From Bradyrhizobium guangxiense (GTDB lineage: Bacteria; Pseudomonadota; Alphaproteobacteria; Rhizobiales; Xanthobacteraceae), in assembly GCF_004114915.1 (NCBI RefSeq), contig NZ_CP022219.1:6602501-6666500 (forward strand): a stretch of 64,000 bases of DNA. The letters run 5' to 3'. The notes under the pieces are model-generated. The model ran no database searches and was not told where the DNA came from. It was given only the letters and a program-made list of their open reading frames with translations. Made by a program: the position numbers and the translations under genes. This document shows, piece after piece, positions 9,146-18,139 of the stretch; within the stretch, counting starts at the first letter, position 1; every line of letters begins with the position of its first letter.

Positions 9146-9625
9146 ATGCAGCAGGCTATCACGCACCTCGTCATCCGCAATCCGTTCGCAACCATGGACG
9201 TCCCCTCGCCAGATGATTCCGAGGTGACGGATTATGCCGCAACAGCTGCGCTGCCCGGCGATGCGGCAGACGACAATGCGCCGGCATGGGCAGCAATCGC
9301 GGCGCCATCCGATCCGCTCGAAGGCACCTGGGGGAGCCGCTGGAAAGGCGGTGCCGACCCGACTATCGCGGGCGATAGGCCGGAGAAGTGGAAGCAAGGG
9401 CGCGCCGAAGTGCGGGTTGCGGGCCGTCGCGTTTATCTTCGCTTCGATTGGGACAATGGCCGCCGGCACGGGCTGATCGATGCTTCGCGCGATGGTGCGC
9501 GCCTGGTCGGAAAATACGTCAACCTGACCACGCCTACGATCACGCGGCCATGGATCGGGCGCGTGGTCGATGCGAACAGGATCGACGGATGTTTTCCGAA
9601 CGGACGCCTGGATTTCAGGCGGTGA
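9146..9625 (+). CDS. Hypothetical protein
   Basis: A 159-residue protein I do not recognise. I chose the ATG at 9146 because the frame upstream reads back into the palindromic repeat. There is no signal peptide. The first 60 residues are low-complexity and Ala/Asp-rich. The second half looks folded: PLEGTWGSRWKGG, RVYLRFDWDNGRRHGLIDA, GKYVNLTTPTITRPWIGRV and RIDGCFPNGRLDFRR resemble a lipocalin-like beta barrel in which W, G and R recur. It ends 1 bp from the convergent export gene. Confidence 0.65.
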   Translation: MQQAITHLVIRNPFATMDVPSPDDSEVTDYAATAALPGDAADDNAPAWAAIAAPSDPLEGTWGSRWKGGADPTIAGDRPEKWKQGRAEVRVAGRRVYLRFDWDNGRRHGLIDASRDGARLVGKYVNLTTPTITRPWIGRVVDANRIDGCFPNGRLDFRR

Positions 9626-9626
9626 G

Positions 9627-10382
9627 CTAGAACCAGCGCTCGCCGACGAACACGGTGTCGCCGGGGTTGAGCGGGGTGCCGAGCGGCACCACGGCGCGCA
9701 TGGAGCCGCCATTCTCGGTGTGCGTGACGGTGACCACGTCGCGCTTGGCGCGCGGCGAGAAGCCGCCGGCGATCGCGACCGCGCTCTCGACCGTCATGTT
9801 CGGCACATAAGGATATTGGCCGGGCGCGGTGACTTCGCCGAGAATGAAGAACGGGCGATAGGCCTCGATCTCCACCGCCACCGAGGGCTCGCGGATGTAG
9901 CCGTTGCGCAGCCGCGCGGCGATCTCGCCGGCAAGGCCTGCGGTGGTGCGGCCGCGCGCCGGCACCGCGCCGATCAGCGGCATGGTGATGGAGCCGCCGG
10001 CGTCGATGGCATAACTGTTGGTGAGGCCTTCCTGGCCGTAGACCACGACGCGCAGCTTATCGCCGGCGTCGAGATGATAGGAGGCGTCATAGCGCACGGG
10101 GGCCGGCATCGGCGCGGCGTAGCCCACCGGCATGGGTGCGGGCGAAGCGGCAAACGAATTGCGCAGCGCGCCGATGGCGCCGCCACCGTCGGCAACGACG
10201 ACCGGCTGCGGAGCGCTGTAGGGCTGGCCATAGGCCATGGAGTCGAGATCGGGACGGGGCTGCATCACCGCGACGGGACCGGCCGTCTGCATGCAGCCGC
10301 CAAGGGTCAGCGCGGCGGACGCTGCCAGGGCCACTGCCGAGATCGTCGATCGAAACGCGCGTGCAACTGGCACCGGACCCAT
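9627..10382 (-). CDS. Polysaccharide export lipoprotein (Wza/BexD family)
   Basis: A 251-residue protein with a lipoprotein signal (SAALTLGGC, lipid-modified C30) and a Poly_export domain from about 110: YHLDAGDKLRVVVYGQEGLT then GSITMPLIGAV, followed by an SLBB-like segment with FFILGEVTAPGQYPYVPNMT and a closing LNPGDTVFVGERWF. Such proteins form or gate the outer-membrane channel for capsule or exopolysaccharide. It is shorter than Wza (about 380 residues) and lacks the C-terminal transmembrane helix, like the alphaproteobacterial single-SLBB forms. No glycosyltransferase or Wzc-like gene is adjacent. Confidence 0.85.
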   Translation of the reverse strand: MGPVPVARAFRSTISAVALAASAALTLGGCMQTAGPVAVMQPRPDLDSMAYGQPYSAPQPVVVADGGGAIGALRNSFAASPAPMPVGYAAPMPAPVRYDASYHLDAGDKLRVVVYGQEGLTNSYAIDAGGSITMPLIGAVPARGRTTAGLAGEIAARLRNGYIREPSVAVEIEAYRPFFILGEVTAPGQYPYVPNMTVESAVAIAGGFSPRAKRDVVTVTHTENGGSMRAVVPLGTPLNPGDTVFVGERWF

Positions 10383-10443
10383 CCCTCGAAACGAGACGGC
10401 TCCAGTGATGCACCGGTTATGGTTAATAAAGGGTTGAGCGGCA

Positions 10444-10465
10444 CCCCTCCCCTGGAGGGGGAGGG
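10444..10465. repeat. GC-rich hairpin, partial copy of the CCCTCCCC repeat
   Basis: CCCTCCCC and GGGGAGGG pair around a short loop, followed by TAAGAGG. It is one arm of the larger repeat seen complete at 32174-32337 and 42101-42311, and lies between the starts and stops of two minus-strand genes. Confidence 0.7.
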
Positions 10466-10499
10466 TAAGAGGCGCGCGCGGTCGCGATGAGTAAGCGAC

Positions 10500-11156
10500 T
10501 TACCCGCTCACACCGACACCGATCGGGCAGGACACGCCGGTGCCGCCCAGGCCGCAATAGCCGGCGGGGTTCTTCGCCAGATATTGCTGATGGTAGTCCT
10601 CGGCGAAATAGAATTCGCCTGATGGCGCGATCTCGGTGGTGATGGTGCCGAGACCTTTGGCTGCGAGCGCCTTCTGATAGAGCGCCTTCGACTCGTCGGC
10701 CGCTTTCTTCTGCGCATCGGAACAGGTGTAGATCGCGCTTCGGTACTGCGTGCCGACATCGTTGCCCTGACGCATGCCCTGCGTCGGGTTGTGGCTCTCC
10801 CAGAACGTCCTCAACAGCTTCTCGTAGGAGATCTTGCTCGGATCGAATACGACCAGCACCACTTCGGTGTGGCCGGTGCGGCCCGAACAGGTCTCTTCAT
10901 AGGTCGGGTTCGGCGTGTGGCCGCCGGCATAGCCGACAGCGGTGGTGTAGATGCCGTCGCCGAGCTGCCAGAATTTGCGCTCGGCGCCCCAGAAGCAGCC
11001 GAGCCCGAACACCGCCTGCTCGAAGCCGGCGGGATAAGGCGCATGCAGCTTGCGGCCGTTGACGAAATGGGTGGCCGCGGTCGGAATGGCCTGCGCGCGG
11101 CCGGGCAGCGCCTCAGCTGCGCTCGGCAACGCGGTGGTCTTGCGCATGAACAGCAT
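10500..11156 (-). CDS. msrA: Peptide-methionine (S)-S-oxide reductase
   Basis: A 218-residue MsrA, which repairs oxidised methionine (S-sulfoxide) in proteins. The catalytic motif GCFWGAE holds C54. Recycling cysteines C201 and C210 sit in the C-terminal [14 protein letters not shown]. The substrate-binding segments [13 protein letters not shown] and GRTGHTEVV are present, as is EDYHQQYL. An N-terminal stretch of about 45 residues precedes the catalytic core, as in the longer E. coli-type MsrA. A second in-frame ATG lies three codons in. Confidence 0.95.
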   Translation of the reverse strand: MLFMRKTTALPSAAEALPGRAQAIPTAATHFVNGRKLHAPYPAGFEQAVFGLGCFWGAERKFWQLGDGIYTTAVGYAGGHTPNPTYEETCSGRTGHTEVVLVVFDPSKISYEKLLRTFWESHNPTQGMRQGNDVGTQYRSAIYTCSDAQKKAADESKALYQKALAAKGLGTITTEIAPSGEFYFAEDYHQQYLAKNPAGYCGLGGTGVSCPIGVGVSG

Positions 11157-11326
11157 GATGAGATCTCCGGGGGCGAGCCGTCCGTCGCCTGAGCCAGATG
11201 CTCACGCGGCGTGCTCGCAATTCGGGTGGGAATATAGGGCTCTACGCTGGCGGGGGCAGCACTGTTACGCCGCGCGCCGCTCCATCCCGGCGCGAATTGA
11301 AGATCAATCGCGGCGGGAATTGAAGG

Positions 11327-11644
11327 TCAATCCCGGGAATAGCCGATCAGCGGTTTCCGCGGCCGGAACAGGATCATCAGCAGGATGCCAAGAATGCCGA
11401 GGACGGCAAAGACCGGCTGATCCAGCAACAGGCGGATCACCGAGGTCCAGAGCCAGGGCGCCTTGGCCTCGACCCAGGTGCGGAAGGCCGCCTGGCTGGC
11501 CTGATTGATGTCGTTCCAGAACTGGCCGAACCGAGTGAACTTGAGGGTCTGGTCGGCCACCCAACGGGCCCCGTCATAGACCATGAAGATGACCCCGCCG
11601 GCGAGCAGCAACAGCCCAATCAGTCGGAAAAACCCGCGGATCAT
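11327..11644 (-). CDS. Small membrane protein, unknown
   Basis: A 105-residue protein with two predicted membrane helices, one near residues 5-24 (GFFRLIGLLLLAGGVIFMVYD) and one near 76-93 (PVFAVLGILGILLMILF). Between them lies a soluble loop of about 50 residues rich in Trp and aromatic residues (ARWVAD, FGQFWNDIN, APWLWTSVIRLLL). The C-terminus is basic, RPRKPLIGYSRD. This shape is common and conserved in Rhizobiales, but I know of no assigned function. Confidence 0.75.
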   Translation of the reverse strand: MIRGFFRLIGLLLLAGGVIFMVYDGARWVADQTLKFTRFGQFWNDINQASQAAFRTWVEAKAPWLWTSVIRLLLDQPVFAVLGILGILLMILFRPRKPLIGYSRD

Positions 11645-11789
11645 GCCTCACCTTATATGGTCGTCCGATCGGAGGACCCAAACAAAACGCCGCCAGCCAA
11701 TAGCCGGGCGACGGCAGAAATTCAACCTCTTCAGGGCGTTACGGCGCCCCAGAAGGCGCCTTGGGCCCGCTTTTCCAGCCTGGAAAGCG

Positions 11790-11818
11790 TTGACGGTGCC
11801 GAAGACCCTCTCTATAAG
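11790..11818 (+). promoter_or_regulatory. Sigma-70 promoter for rpsT
   Basis: TTGACG (-35) at 11790 and TATAAG (-10) at 11813 are separated by exactly 17 bp, close to the housekeeping consensus. It would give rpsT an untranslated leader of about 200 nt. A small GAGCT/AGCTC hairpin occurs in this leader at 11882-11895. Confidence 0.75.
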
Positions 11819-12024
11819 GGCGCCAACTGGCGGTGGGCGCAATCCTGCCGCCGCTGTTCTTTGAGCAGTCGCAGGCCCCTCGAGCTCATAAGCTCTTGGA
11901 GGCCTCATGTTCCCGGGACAGCCCAGCAACCGAACACCCTAAATCCGAGCGTCGATTACGCGGTCAAGCAAGCCGGCGCTACCCGACCAAGACGCGACCG
12001 GTACCCGCAAAGGATATTGAGACC

Positions 12025-12291
12025 ATGGCCAATACCACTTCCGCCAAGAAAGCGACGCGCAAGATCGCCCGCCGCACCGCCGTCAACAAGTCGCGCCGCA
12101 CGCAGATGCGCGGTGCCGTGCGGACCGTCGAGGAAGCCATCAAGACCGGCGACCGCGCCGCCGCCGTGAAGGCGCTCGCGACCGCCGAGCCCGCTTTGAT
12201 GCGCGCCGCCCAGCGCAACATCATTCACAAGAATAACGCCAGCCGCAAAGTCTCGCGACTCACCGCGCAGATCGCCAAGCTCGCCAAGTAA
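12025..12291 (+). CDS. rpsT: 30S ribosomal protein S20
   Basis: An 88-residue, very basic protein with the S20 pattern: [17 protein letters not shown] at the start, [19 protein letters not shown] in the first long helix and [17 protein letters not shown] near the end. S20 binds 16S rRNA early in 30S assembly. The ATG follows AAAGGATATTGAGACC. The long leader and strong promoter are typical of a highly expressed gene. rpsT directly before dnaA is a familiar alphaproteobacterial arrangement. Confidence 0.97.
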   Translation: MANTTSAKKATRKIARRTAVNKSRRTQMRGAVRTVEEAIKTGDRAAAVKALATAEPALMRAAQRNIIHKNNASRKVSRLTAQIAKLAK

Positions 12292-12350
12292 CGCGCCAGC
12301 AACGGCGGAGCATCGATCGACTGATCGATCGAACATCGCACGCGTCAAAC

Positions 12351-12375
12351 AGCCCGGCATCGCGCCGGGCTTTTT
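12351..12375 (+). terminator. Intrinsic terminator of rpsT
   Basis: AGCCCGG and CCGGGCT form a stem around CATCGCG and are followed at once by TTTTTG. It lies about 60 bp past the rpsT stop. Confidence 0.9.
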
Positions 12376-13587
12376 GTTGCCTGTCATAATTCACGCAAGC
12401 CGTCACGCCATGATCGATCTTCGATTGGAAGACGCGCACTTCGAAGACGTGAGCCTGGAAGGCGTGACCCCAGAAGATCTGCACCGCCTGCGCTATCGTT
12501 CGTCCGTAGTTCTACCTGCCGATGTCTTGCAACAGCGGAAACTTTCACTGCGTTGCAAAAACCCCTGCGCCGCGGGGCTAAGATGAATTCGTGCGCGCAA
12601 GAGTTCTGCACACCGTAGATTCACCGGAAGGTGTGCGGCAGTGGAGTTACCCTGTGAAACGAGACTCAAAAAACGATGTCTCGCTAATCACTTATCGACA
12701 TAGTGAGCGCAAGCATTTGGAAAATTCGCCGACACATCCGGCGCATGACGAATTTGTAAAAATTTTTTTAGCAGTGACTGAGAAATGTCACATGATGCCC
12801 GGCATTCTCGATTCTGCGCACGAATCCAAAAACTTGCTTCGGAGCCTGTGAACAACCCGTGCGCGGCGTTAACCGACGTCAAGTTTTTTTGGCGGCTCAA
12901 GTGTGAATCAATTCGTTGCGAGTCTTTCCGCTTAGTGTATTCCTTAGGTCGTCAGCGGCGCCCACGATCTTCAGACCAGCGCGGTTTAGGAAACGGGGCG
13001 AGCGTGCAAATCGGCGGCGGTGGGCACGTAGGCGACGCTTCAAAAAGTGATGTCGGTTCAAAACCCACAGCAATGTGGGAATGGTAGCTCTTTGTCTGAA
13101 TGTCTCCAAGCGGGATCTGATGATCCTGCGCGCCAAGGCGCACAAGAGAGATGTCGCGAAGCTACCCCGACGCGCATGAGGGCGAAGTCGAGCGGACGAC
13201 GAGTATACGGGCGGGCATCTGCGACTTCAGTGCGCGGTTGTCTTTTGGACACGCAGGACCTTGCCGTGAGCAATCACGGCAGGACGGGGAGGTATCATGT
13301 CTTACGGACTCAACGCGGTATTGAAACTCGCCTTCTTTTCGAACGATGCCGGTTTAGATCAGTCCGACCTCCAGCCTCCCGCGTGTGACGGAGCGCCAAG
13401 TACGCGCTGACCTCGCGAACCCTCCATCTCTGACATCGCTGACCGGACGCGGCGTTCTCGCCGAGCGGCGGAGCCATGTCTGACGATGGACTCGCCCTGA
13501 GGTCGCCCCATGACAGAAACCCTGGCGGCAGGAACTCTGCATGGCGCTCACCACGCAACTAAATCTCTCAAGAGAAGTTTTCTGACG
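12376..13587 (+). promoter_or_regulatory. Candidate chromosomal origin / dnaA control region
   Basis: A gap of about 1.2 kb with no convincing gene and clearly lower GC than its surroundings, most of all at 12745-12780, where GTAAAAATTTTTTTAG occurs. Between 12603 and 12855 I find three near-matches to the DnaA box TTATNCACA: TTCTGCACA (12603), TTATCGACA (12692) and TGTGAACAA (12847, inverted). Six GANTC sites, the target of the cell-cycle methylase CcrM, lie between 12617 and 12924. Other structures are TTGCAAC/GTTGCAA arms (12527-12558), a CCCC/GGGG hairpin (12562-12577) and CCCACA/TGTGGG arms (13064-13079). dnaA promoters must also lie here. Short frames inside it look non-coding. Whether it is oriC is an inference; several alphaproteobacteria have oriC beside hemE instead. 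Confidence 0.5.
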
Positions 13588-14997
13588 ATGACAATGGAAC
13601 AGGATCGCTGGTCACGCGTGAAGGGTCGGCTGCGCTCGAGCGTTGGCGAGGACGTTTACACGAGCTGGTTTGCGCGCATGGATCTGGAAGGCGTGCAGGA
13701 CGAGAGCGTGCGGCTCTCGGTGCCGACGCGCTTCCTGAAGAGCTGGATCCAGGCCCATTATGCCGAGCGCGTGCTGTCGTGCTGGCAGGCCGAGATGCCG
13801 GAAGTGCATCGCATCGACCTCACCGTTCGCTCCGCGGTGCGTCCGGTGGCGCAGCCGAAGGAAGCGCCCGCCCCGGTCGAGGCGCGCCGCGCGCCGACGC
13901 CGGAATTGCGCTCGACCGCGACCGCGCCGGTCTCGGCCAATCACGACGCGCTCGGCGGCTCGCCGCTCGATCCGCGCCTGACCTTTGCGAGCTTCGTCGT
14001 CGGCCGCTCCAACACGCTGGCGCATGCGGCTGCGCGTCAGGTCGCGGAAGGTCGCCGCGGCGACCCCGTGATGTTCAACCCGCTCTACATCCATGCCGGC
14101 GTCGGCCTCGGCAAGACGCATCTGCTCCAGGCGGTGACCTGGGCCGGCAATTCCGGCAACGAGCGCAAGGTGCTGTATCTCACGGCGGAAAAGTTCATGT
14201 ACGGCTTCGTCGCCGCGCTGAAGACGCAGACGGCGCTGGCGTTCAAGGAAGCGCTGCGCGGCATCGACGTGCTGGTCATCGACGACCTGCAGTTCCTGCA
14301 GGGCAAGTCGACCCAAGCCGAGTTCTGTCACACGCTGAACGCGTTGATCGACGCCGGCCGCCAGGTCGTGATCGCGGCCGACCGTCCGCCGTCCGATCTC
14401 GAAAGCCTCGATGATCGCGTCCGCTCGCGGCTCGCCGGCGGCCTCGTGGTCGAGATGGGCTCGCTCGGCGAAGAGCTGCGCCACGGCATCCTCAAGTCGC
14501 GCGTTGCAGCCGCCCGCACCCATCATGCGACGTTCGACGTGCCCGAGGAGGTGCTGCATTATCTGGCGCGCACCATCACCCATAACGGCCGCGACCTCGA
14601 AGGCGCGATCAACCGCCTCCTGGCGCATTCCAAGCTCAACAACCAGCCGGTGACGCTGGAGATGGCCGAGCGCGAGGTGCGCGACCTGGTGCGGCCGCAG
14701 GAGCCGAAGCGGATCAAGATCGAGGATATCCAGCGCGTGGTGGCGCGGCAGTATAATGTCAGCCGCTCCGACCTCTTGTCGTCGCGCCGCACCGCCAACG
14801 TGGTGCGCCCGCGGCAGGTTGCGATGTATCTCGCCAAGACGCTGACCCTGCGCTCGCTCCCGGAGATCGGCCGCCGCTTCGGCGGGCGCGACCACACCAC
14901 GGTGCTGCACGCCGTGCGCAAGATCGAGGCGCTGGTCTCCAAGGACACCGCGCTGTCGGAGGAAGTGGAGTCGCTGAAGCGCCAGCTTCAGGAATAA
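13588..14997 (+). CDS. dnaA: Chromosomal replication initiator DnaA
   Basis: A 469-residue DnaA. Domain I (about 5-75) is followed by a short Pro/Ala linker. The AAA+ domain has its Walker A motif in [12 protein letters not shown] and Walker B in [10 protein letters not shown], with DDRVRSRL as sensor region. Domain IV ends with the DNA-binding signature [20 protein letters not shown] chose the ATG at 13588 because AGAGAAG lies 10 bp upstream and the product then starts [20 protein letters not shown], as is usual for this protein in the group. The frame is open back to 13510, and an ATG at 13594 is also possible. dnaN follows after a repeat-filled gap. Confidence 0.97.
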   Translation: MTMEQDRWSRVKGRLRSSVGEDVYTSWFARMDLEGVQDESVRLSVPTRFLKSWIQAHYAERVLSCWQAEMPEVHRIDLTVRSAVRPVAQPKEAPAPVEARRAPTPELRSTATAPVSANHDALGGSPLDPRLTFASFVVGRSNTLAHAAARQVAEGRRGDPVMFNPLYIHAGVGLGKTHLLQAVTWAGNSGNERKVLYLTAEKFMYGFVAALKTQTALAFKEALRGIDVLVIDDLQFLQGKSTQAEFCHTLNALIDAGRQVVIAADRPPSDLESLDDRVRSRLAGGLVVEMGSLGEELRHGILKSRVAAARTHHATFDVPEEVLHYLARTITHNGRDLEGAINRLLAHSKLNNQPVTLEMAEREVRDLVRPQEPKRIKIEDIQRVVARQYNVSRSDLLSSRRTANVVRPRQVAMYLAKTLTLRSLPEIGRRFGGRDHTTVLHAVRKIEALVSKDTALSEEVESLKRQLQE

Positions 14998-15011
14998 ACG
15001 CCTATTTCTTT

Positions 15012-15155
15012 CACCTCTCTCCGCCCCGCGGGGAGAGGTCGAATGCGATCGCAGATCGAATTCGGGTGAGAGGAGCCTCCGCGCATCCAACTCTCACCCC
15101 CCCCTTTCGAAGACTCCCCCTCACCCCAACCCTCTCCCCGCAGGCGGGGCGAGGG
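15012..15155. repeat. Inverted repeat of the CCTCTCCCC family, with upstream region of dnaN
   Basis: Palindromic arms (CCTCTCTCCGCCCCGCGGGG and its partner near 15130-15155) with internal GATCGCAGATC. It occupies most of the gap between dnaA and dnaN. From 15156 to 15371 I see nothing certain; a dnaN promoter is expected there. Confidence 0.7.
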
Positions 15156-15371
15156 AGCACACTACGTCTGGACGGCGGCTGGAATTTTTGCCCGTAAATC
15201 GTGGGGAACTGGCCCCGATCCCTTGAATCCGGGGGCCATCCGCGCCACCTTGCGCGACCCTGACGGCTTTGGTCATATCGGTCGGATGACCCGGCCGACC
15301 GGGGTCATCGGTGCCGCGGCGCTTTTCGGCTGCCCGGCTTTTTACATCTTGGGGATCGGGCGAGTAGTGCA

Positions 15372-16490
15372 ATGAAGGTTACGGTCGAACGCGCGCAACT
15401 CCTGAAGTCACTGGGCCATGTCCACCGCGTGGTCGAACGCCGCAACACGATTCCGATCCTCGGCAACGTGCTGGTCCGGGCCGAGAACGCCAAGCTGTCG
15501 TTGAAGGCGACCGACCTCGATCTCGAGGTGACGGAAACGTTGCCTGCGGAAACCGCGACAGCGGGTTCCACCACCGTGCCGGCGCACATGTTCTACGACA
15601 TCGTGCGCAAGCTGCCTGATGGCTCGCAGATCGTGCTGGAGGCCGACGGCGACCGCGCCGTGCTGGCGATCCGCGCCGGCCGCTCGCGCTTCACGCTGCA
15701 GACGCTGCCGGAGAACGACTTCCCGGATCTGGCCGCCGGCGACATGTCGCATTCCTTCTCGCTCGCCGCCAAGGACATCAAGCGACTGATCGACCGCACC
15801 CAGTTCGCGATCTCGACGGAAGAGACGCGCTATTATCTCAACGGCATCTATCTGCACGCCGCCGGCACCGCCAAGGCCGCGACCCTGCGCGGCGTCGCCA
15901 CCGACGGCCACCGCCTCGCCCAGCTCGACCTGGTGCAGCCCAAGGGCGCCGAGGGCATGCCCGGCGTGATCGTGCCGCGCAAGACCGTCGGCGAGGTGCA
16001 GCGCCTGATCGAGGACACCGACGCCGAGATGACCATCGAGCTGTCGCAGGCCAAGATCCGCTTCACCATCGGCAACGTCGTGCTGACCTCGAAACTGATC
16101 GACGGCACCTTCCCCGATTACGGCCGCGTCATTCCGCAAGGCAACGACAAGGAGCTCGTCGTCGACAAGAAGGATTTTGAGAACGCGGTCGACCGTGTCT
16201 CCACCATCTCCAGCGAGCGCGGCCGCGCGGTGAAACTGTCGCTGTCGGCCGGCAAGCTGGTGCTGTCGGTGACCAACCCGGATTCCGGCAGCGCGACCGA
16301 AGAGCTCGAGGTCGAATACGCCTCCGACGCCCTCGATATCGGCTTCAACTCCCGCTATCTGCTCGACATCGCCGCCCAGATCGAAGGCGACGTCGCAACG
16401 CTCAAGCTCGCCGATCCCGGCTCGCCGACCCTGGTGCAGGACCGCGACGACAAGAGCGCGCTGTATGTGCTGATGCCGATGCGGGTGTGA
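15372..16490 (+). CDS. dnaN: DNA polymerase III beta sliding clamp
   Basis: A 372-residue clamp with the three repeated domains and the canonical start MKVTVERAQLLKSLGHVHRVVERRNTIPIL. TDLDLEV and TDGHRLA are conserved domain markers, and the C-terminus VLMPMRV is the usual ending that packs near the peptide-binding cleft. As a dimer it encircles DNA and tethers polymerase III. It is separated from recF by a 391-bp interval that holds a GIY-YIG gene boxed by inverted repeats. Confidence 0.97.
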   Translation: MKVTVERAQLLKSLGHVHRVVERRNTIPILGNVLVRAENAKLSLKATDLDLEVTETLPAETATAGSTTVPAHMFYDIVRKLPDGSQIVLEADGDRAVLAIRAGRSRFTLQTLPENDFPDLAAGDMSHSFSLAAKDIKRLIDRTQFAISTEETRYYLNGIYLHAAGTAKAATLRGVATDGHRLAQLDLVQPKGAEGMPGVIVPRKTVGEVQRLIEDTDAEMTIELSQAKIRFTIGNVVLTSKLIDGTFPDYGRVIPQGNDKELVVDKKDFENAVDRVSTISSERGRAVKLSLSAGKLVLSVTNPDSGSATEELEVEYASDALDIGFNSRYLLDIAAQIEGDVATLKLADPGSPTLVQDRDDKSALYVLMPMRV

Positions 16491-16508
16491 GGCGATTTCT
16501 CTCCTCTC

Positions 16509-16540
16509 GTCATGGCTGGGCTTGACCCGGCCATCCATCG
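16509..16540 (+). repeat. Left inverted repeat flanking the GIY-YIG gene
   Basis: A 32-bp element around TGGGCTTGACCCGGCC. It matches the inverted copy at 16841-16872 at 29 of 32 positions and ends 6 bp before the ATG of the GIY-YIG gene. It begins 18 bp after the dnaN stop. Confidence 0.85.
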
Positions 16541-16546
16541 AACAAG

Positions 16547-16834
16547 ATGACCTATTGGGTGTATATCCTCGCTAGTAAGCCCGGTGGAACGCTCTACATC
16601 GGTGTCACGAACAATCTGATCCGGCGCGTCTACGAACATCGCGAAGGTCTGGCCGATGGCTTCACCAAACGTTACGGAGTGAAGACTCTGGTCTATTTCG
16701 AGGCGCATGACACGATCGCCGCTGCCCTTCAGCGCGAGAAAAATATGAAACACTGGTCACGCGAGTGGAAGATCGATTTGATCGTGAAGGGCAATCCCGC
16801 GTGGCAAGACCTATATGATGAAATTGCCCGCTGA
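16547..16834 (+). CDS. GIY-YIG endonuclease-family protein
   Basis: A 95-residue single-domain GIY-YIG protein of the UvrC/YhbQ-like small group. The motif appears as WVYIL (4-8) and LYIG (16-19), followed by N22, the catalytic-type R27 in RRVYEHREG and E64 in LQREKNMKHW, so the active site seems complete. Such proteins may nick DNA, but none of the small chromosomal ones has a well-settled role. The ORF fills the space between two inverted 32-bp repeats with 6 bp to spare on each side, and the whole unit sits between dnaN and recF, normally adjacent genes. No strong ribosome site is visible. Confidence 0.88.
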   Translation: MTYWVYILASKPGGTLYIGVTNNLIRRVYEHREGLADGFTKRYGVKTLVYFEAHDTIAAALQREKNMKHWSREWKIDLIVKGNPAWQDLYDEIAR

Positions 16835-16840
16835 AGCGGG

Positions 16841-16872
16841 CGATGGATTGCCGGGTCAAGCCCGGCAATGAC
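16841..16872 (-). repeat. Right inverted repeat flanking the GIY-YIG gene
   Basis: Inverted partner of 16509-16540, with core GCCGGGTCAAGCCCGGC, itself palindromic. It starts 6 bp after the GIY-YIG stop codon and ends 9 bp before the recF start. Confidence 0.85.
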
Positions 16873-16881
16873 AGAAGTAAC

Positions 16882-18030
16882 ATGACCCCCTCCCGCATTC
16901 ACCGCCTGACGCTGACGCATTTTCGCAATTACCGGGCGGCGGGGCTCGAGACGGCGGCTGACCTGGTGGCGCTGGTCGGGCCGAACGGGGCGGGCAAGAC
17001 CAATTGCATCGAGGCGATCTCGTTCCTGTCGCCCGGACGGGGCCTGCGGCGCGCCACGCTGGAGGACGTCGCCGACAACCAGGGCGACGGCTCCTGGGCG
17101 GTGTCGGCGCAGGTCGAGGGCGCGCTGGGGCTGGCGACGCTCGGCACCGGCATCGAGCCGCCGCGCGCGGACACCGCGGTGAGCCGGCGCTGCCGCATCG
17201 ACCGCGAGCCGGTGGGCTCGGCCAGCGCCTTCGGCGACCACATCCGCATGGTGTGGCTGACGCCGGCGATGGACGGGCTGTTCATGGGCGCAGCCTCCGA
17301 GCGACGGCGCTTCTTCGACCGCCTGGTGCTCGCCATCGACAACGAGCATTCCAGCCGCATCAACGCGCTGGAGCGTTCCTTGCGCTCGCGCAACCGCCTG
17401 CTCGAGACCCGCAATTACGACGACCATTGGTGCGACGCGATCGAGCGCGAGACCGCGGAGCTCGCGGTCGCGGTCGCGGCAACGCGCGGCCAGACCGCGG
17501 CAAGGCTGACCGGCATGCTCAACGCGCGCGCACAGGCCTCCGCCTTTCCCTCGGCGCGAATCGCGCTCGACGGCTGGATGGAGAACGCACTGCTGGAGGA
17601 GACCGCGACCTCGGTCGAGGACCGCTACCGCCAGATCCTGCGCGACAACCGTCCGCGCGATGCCATCGCCGGCCGCACCACCGACGGCCCGCATCTCACC
17701 GACCTCCAGGTCGTTTACGCACCGAAGAACATGCCGGCGCGCGATGCCTCGACCGGCGAGCAGAAGGCGCTGCTGATCGGCCTCGTGCTGGCGCATGCGA
17801 GCCTGGTCGCCGAAATGACCGGCATCGTGCCGCTGCTGCTGCTCGACGAGGTCGTCGCGCATCTCGACCCGAACCGGCGCGCCGCGCTGTTCGACGAGCT
17901 GAAGACGCTCGGCGCGCAGGTGTGGCTGACGGGCGCCGACCCTGCCGCCTTCGCCGACATCGGCGCGGGAGGCGAAGTGTTTGACGTCGAGAGCGGACGA
18001 GTCTCCGCTCGAAGCCAGCAGCGCGATTGA
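16882..18030 (+). CDS. recF: DNA replication and repair protein RecF
   Basis: A 382-residue SMC-like ATPase. Walker A is GPNGAGKT at 33-40, preceded by the standard start IHRLTLTHFRNYRA. The signature STGEQKAL and Walker B LLLLDEVVAHLD are in the C-terminal part. RecF loads RecA at gapped DNA together with RecO and RecR. The frame is open back to 16843 but there it reads through the right inverted repeat, so I chose the ATG at 16882, which has AGAAGTAAC upstream. Confidence 0.95.
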   Translation: MTPSRIHRLTLTHFRNYRAAGLETAADLVALVGPNGAGKTNCIEAISFLSPGRGLRRATLEDVADNQGDGSWAVSAQVEGALGLATLGTGIEPPRADTAVSRRCRIDREPVGSASAFGDHIRMVWLTPAMDGLFMGAASERRRFFDRLVLAIDNEHSSRINALERSLRSRNRLLETRNYDDHWCDAIERETAELAVAVAATRGQTAARLTGMLNARAQASAFPSARIALDGWMENALLEETATSVEDRYRQILRDNRPRDAIAGRTTDGPHLTDLQVVYAPKNMPARDASTGEQKALLIGLVLAHASLVAEMTGIVPLLLLDEVVAHLDPNRRAALFDELKTLGAQVWLTGADPAAFADIGAGGEVFDVESGRVSARSQQRD

Positions 18031-18139
18031 ACCCGGCCGTTTCCGTTAGCGACTAGCTGCTTGAGGCCGCAAGACGCGGCCATCGCGCGAATATCTCGGA
18101 CACGCGCGATATCCTTCGCAGTATTCTTGGAGCATCGGC

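Noticed and set aside
13040..13085. tRNA-like T-loop (GGTTCAAAACCC) in the pre-dnaA gap
   Set aside because: No matching acceptor stem, D-arm or anticodon arm can be drawn around it.
12374..13388. Several short frames between rpsT and dnaA
   Set aside because: They start in the terminator or lack ribosome sites, overlap each other on both strands and show no protein-like pattern.
13510..13587. N-terminal extension of DnaA by 26 codons
   Set aside because: The extra sequence is unlike DnaA, and the ribosome site AGAGAAG fits the ATG at 13588.
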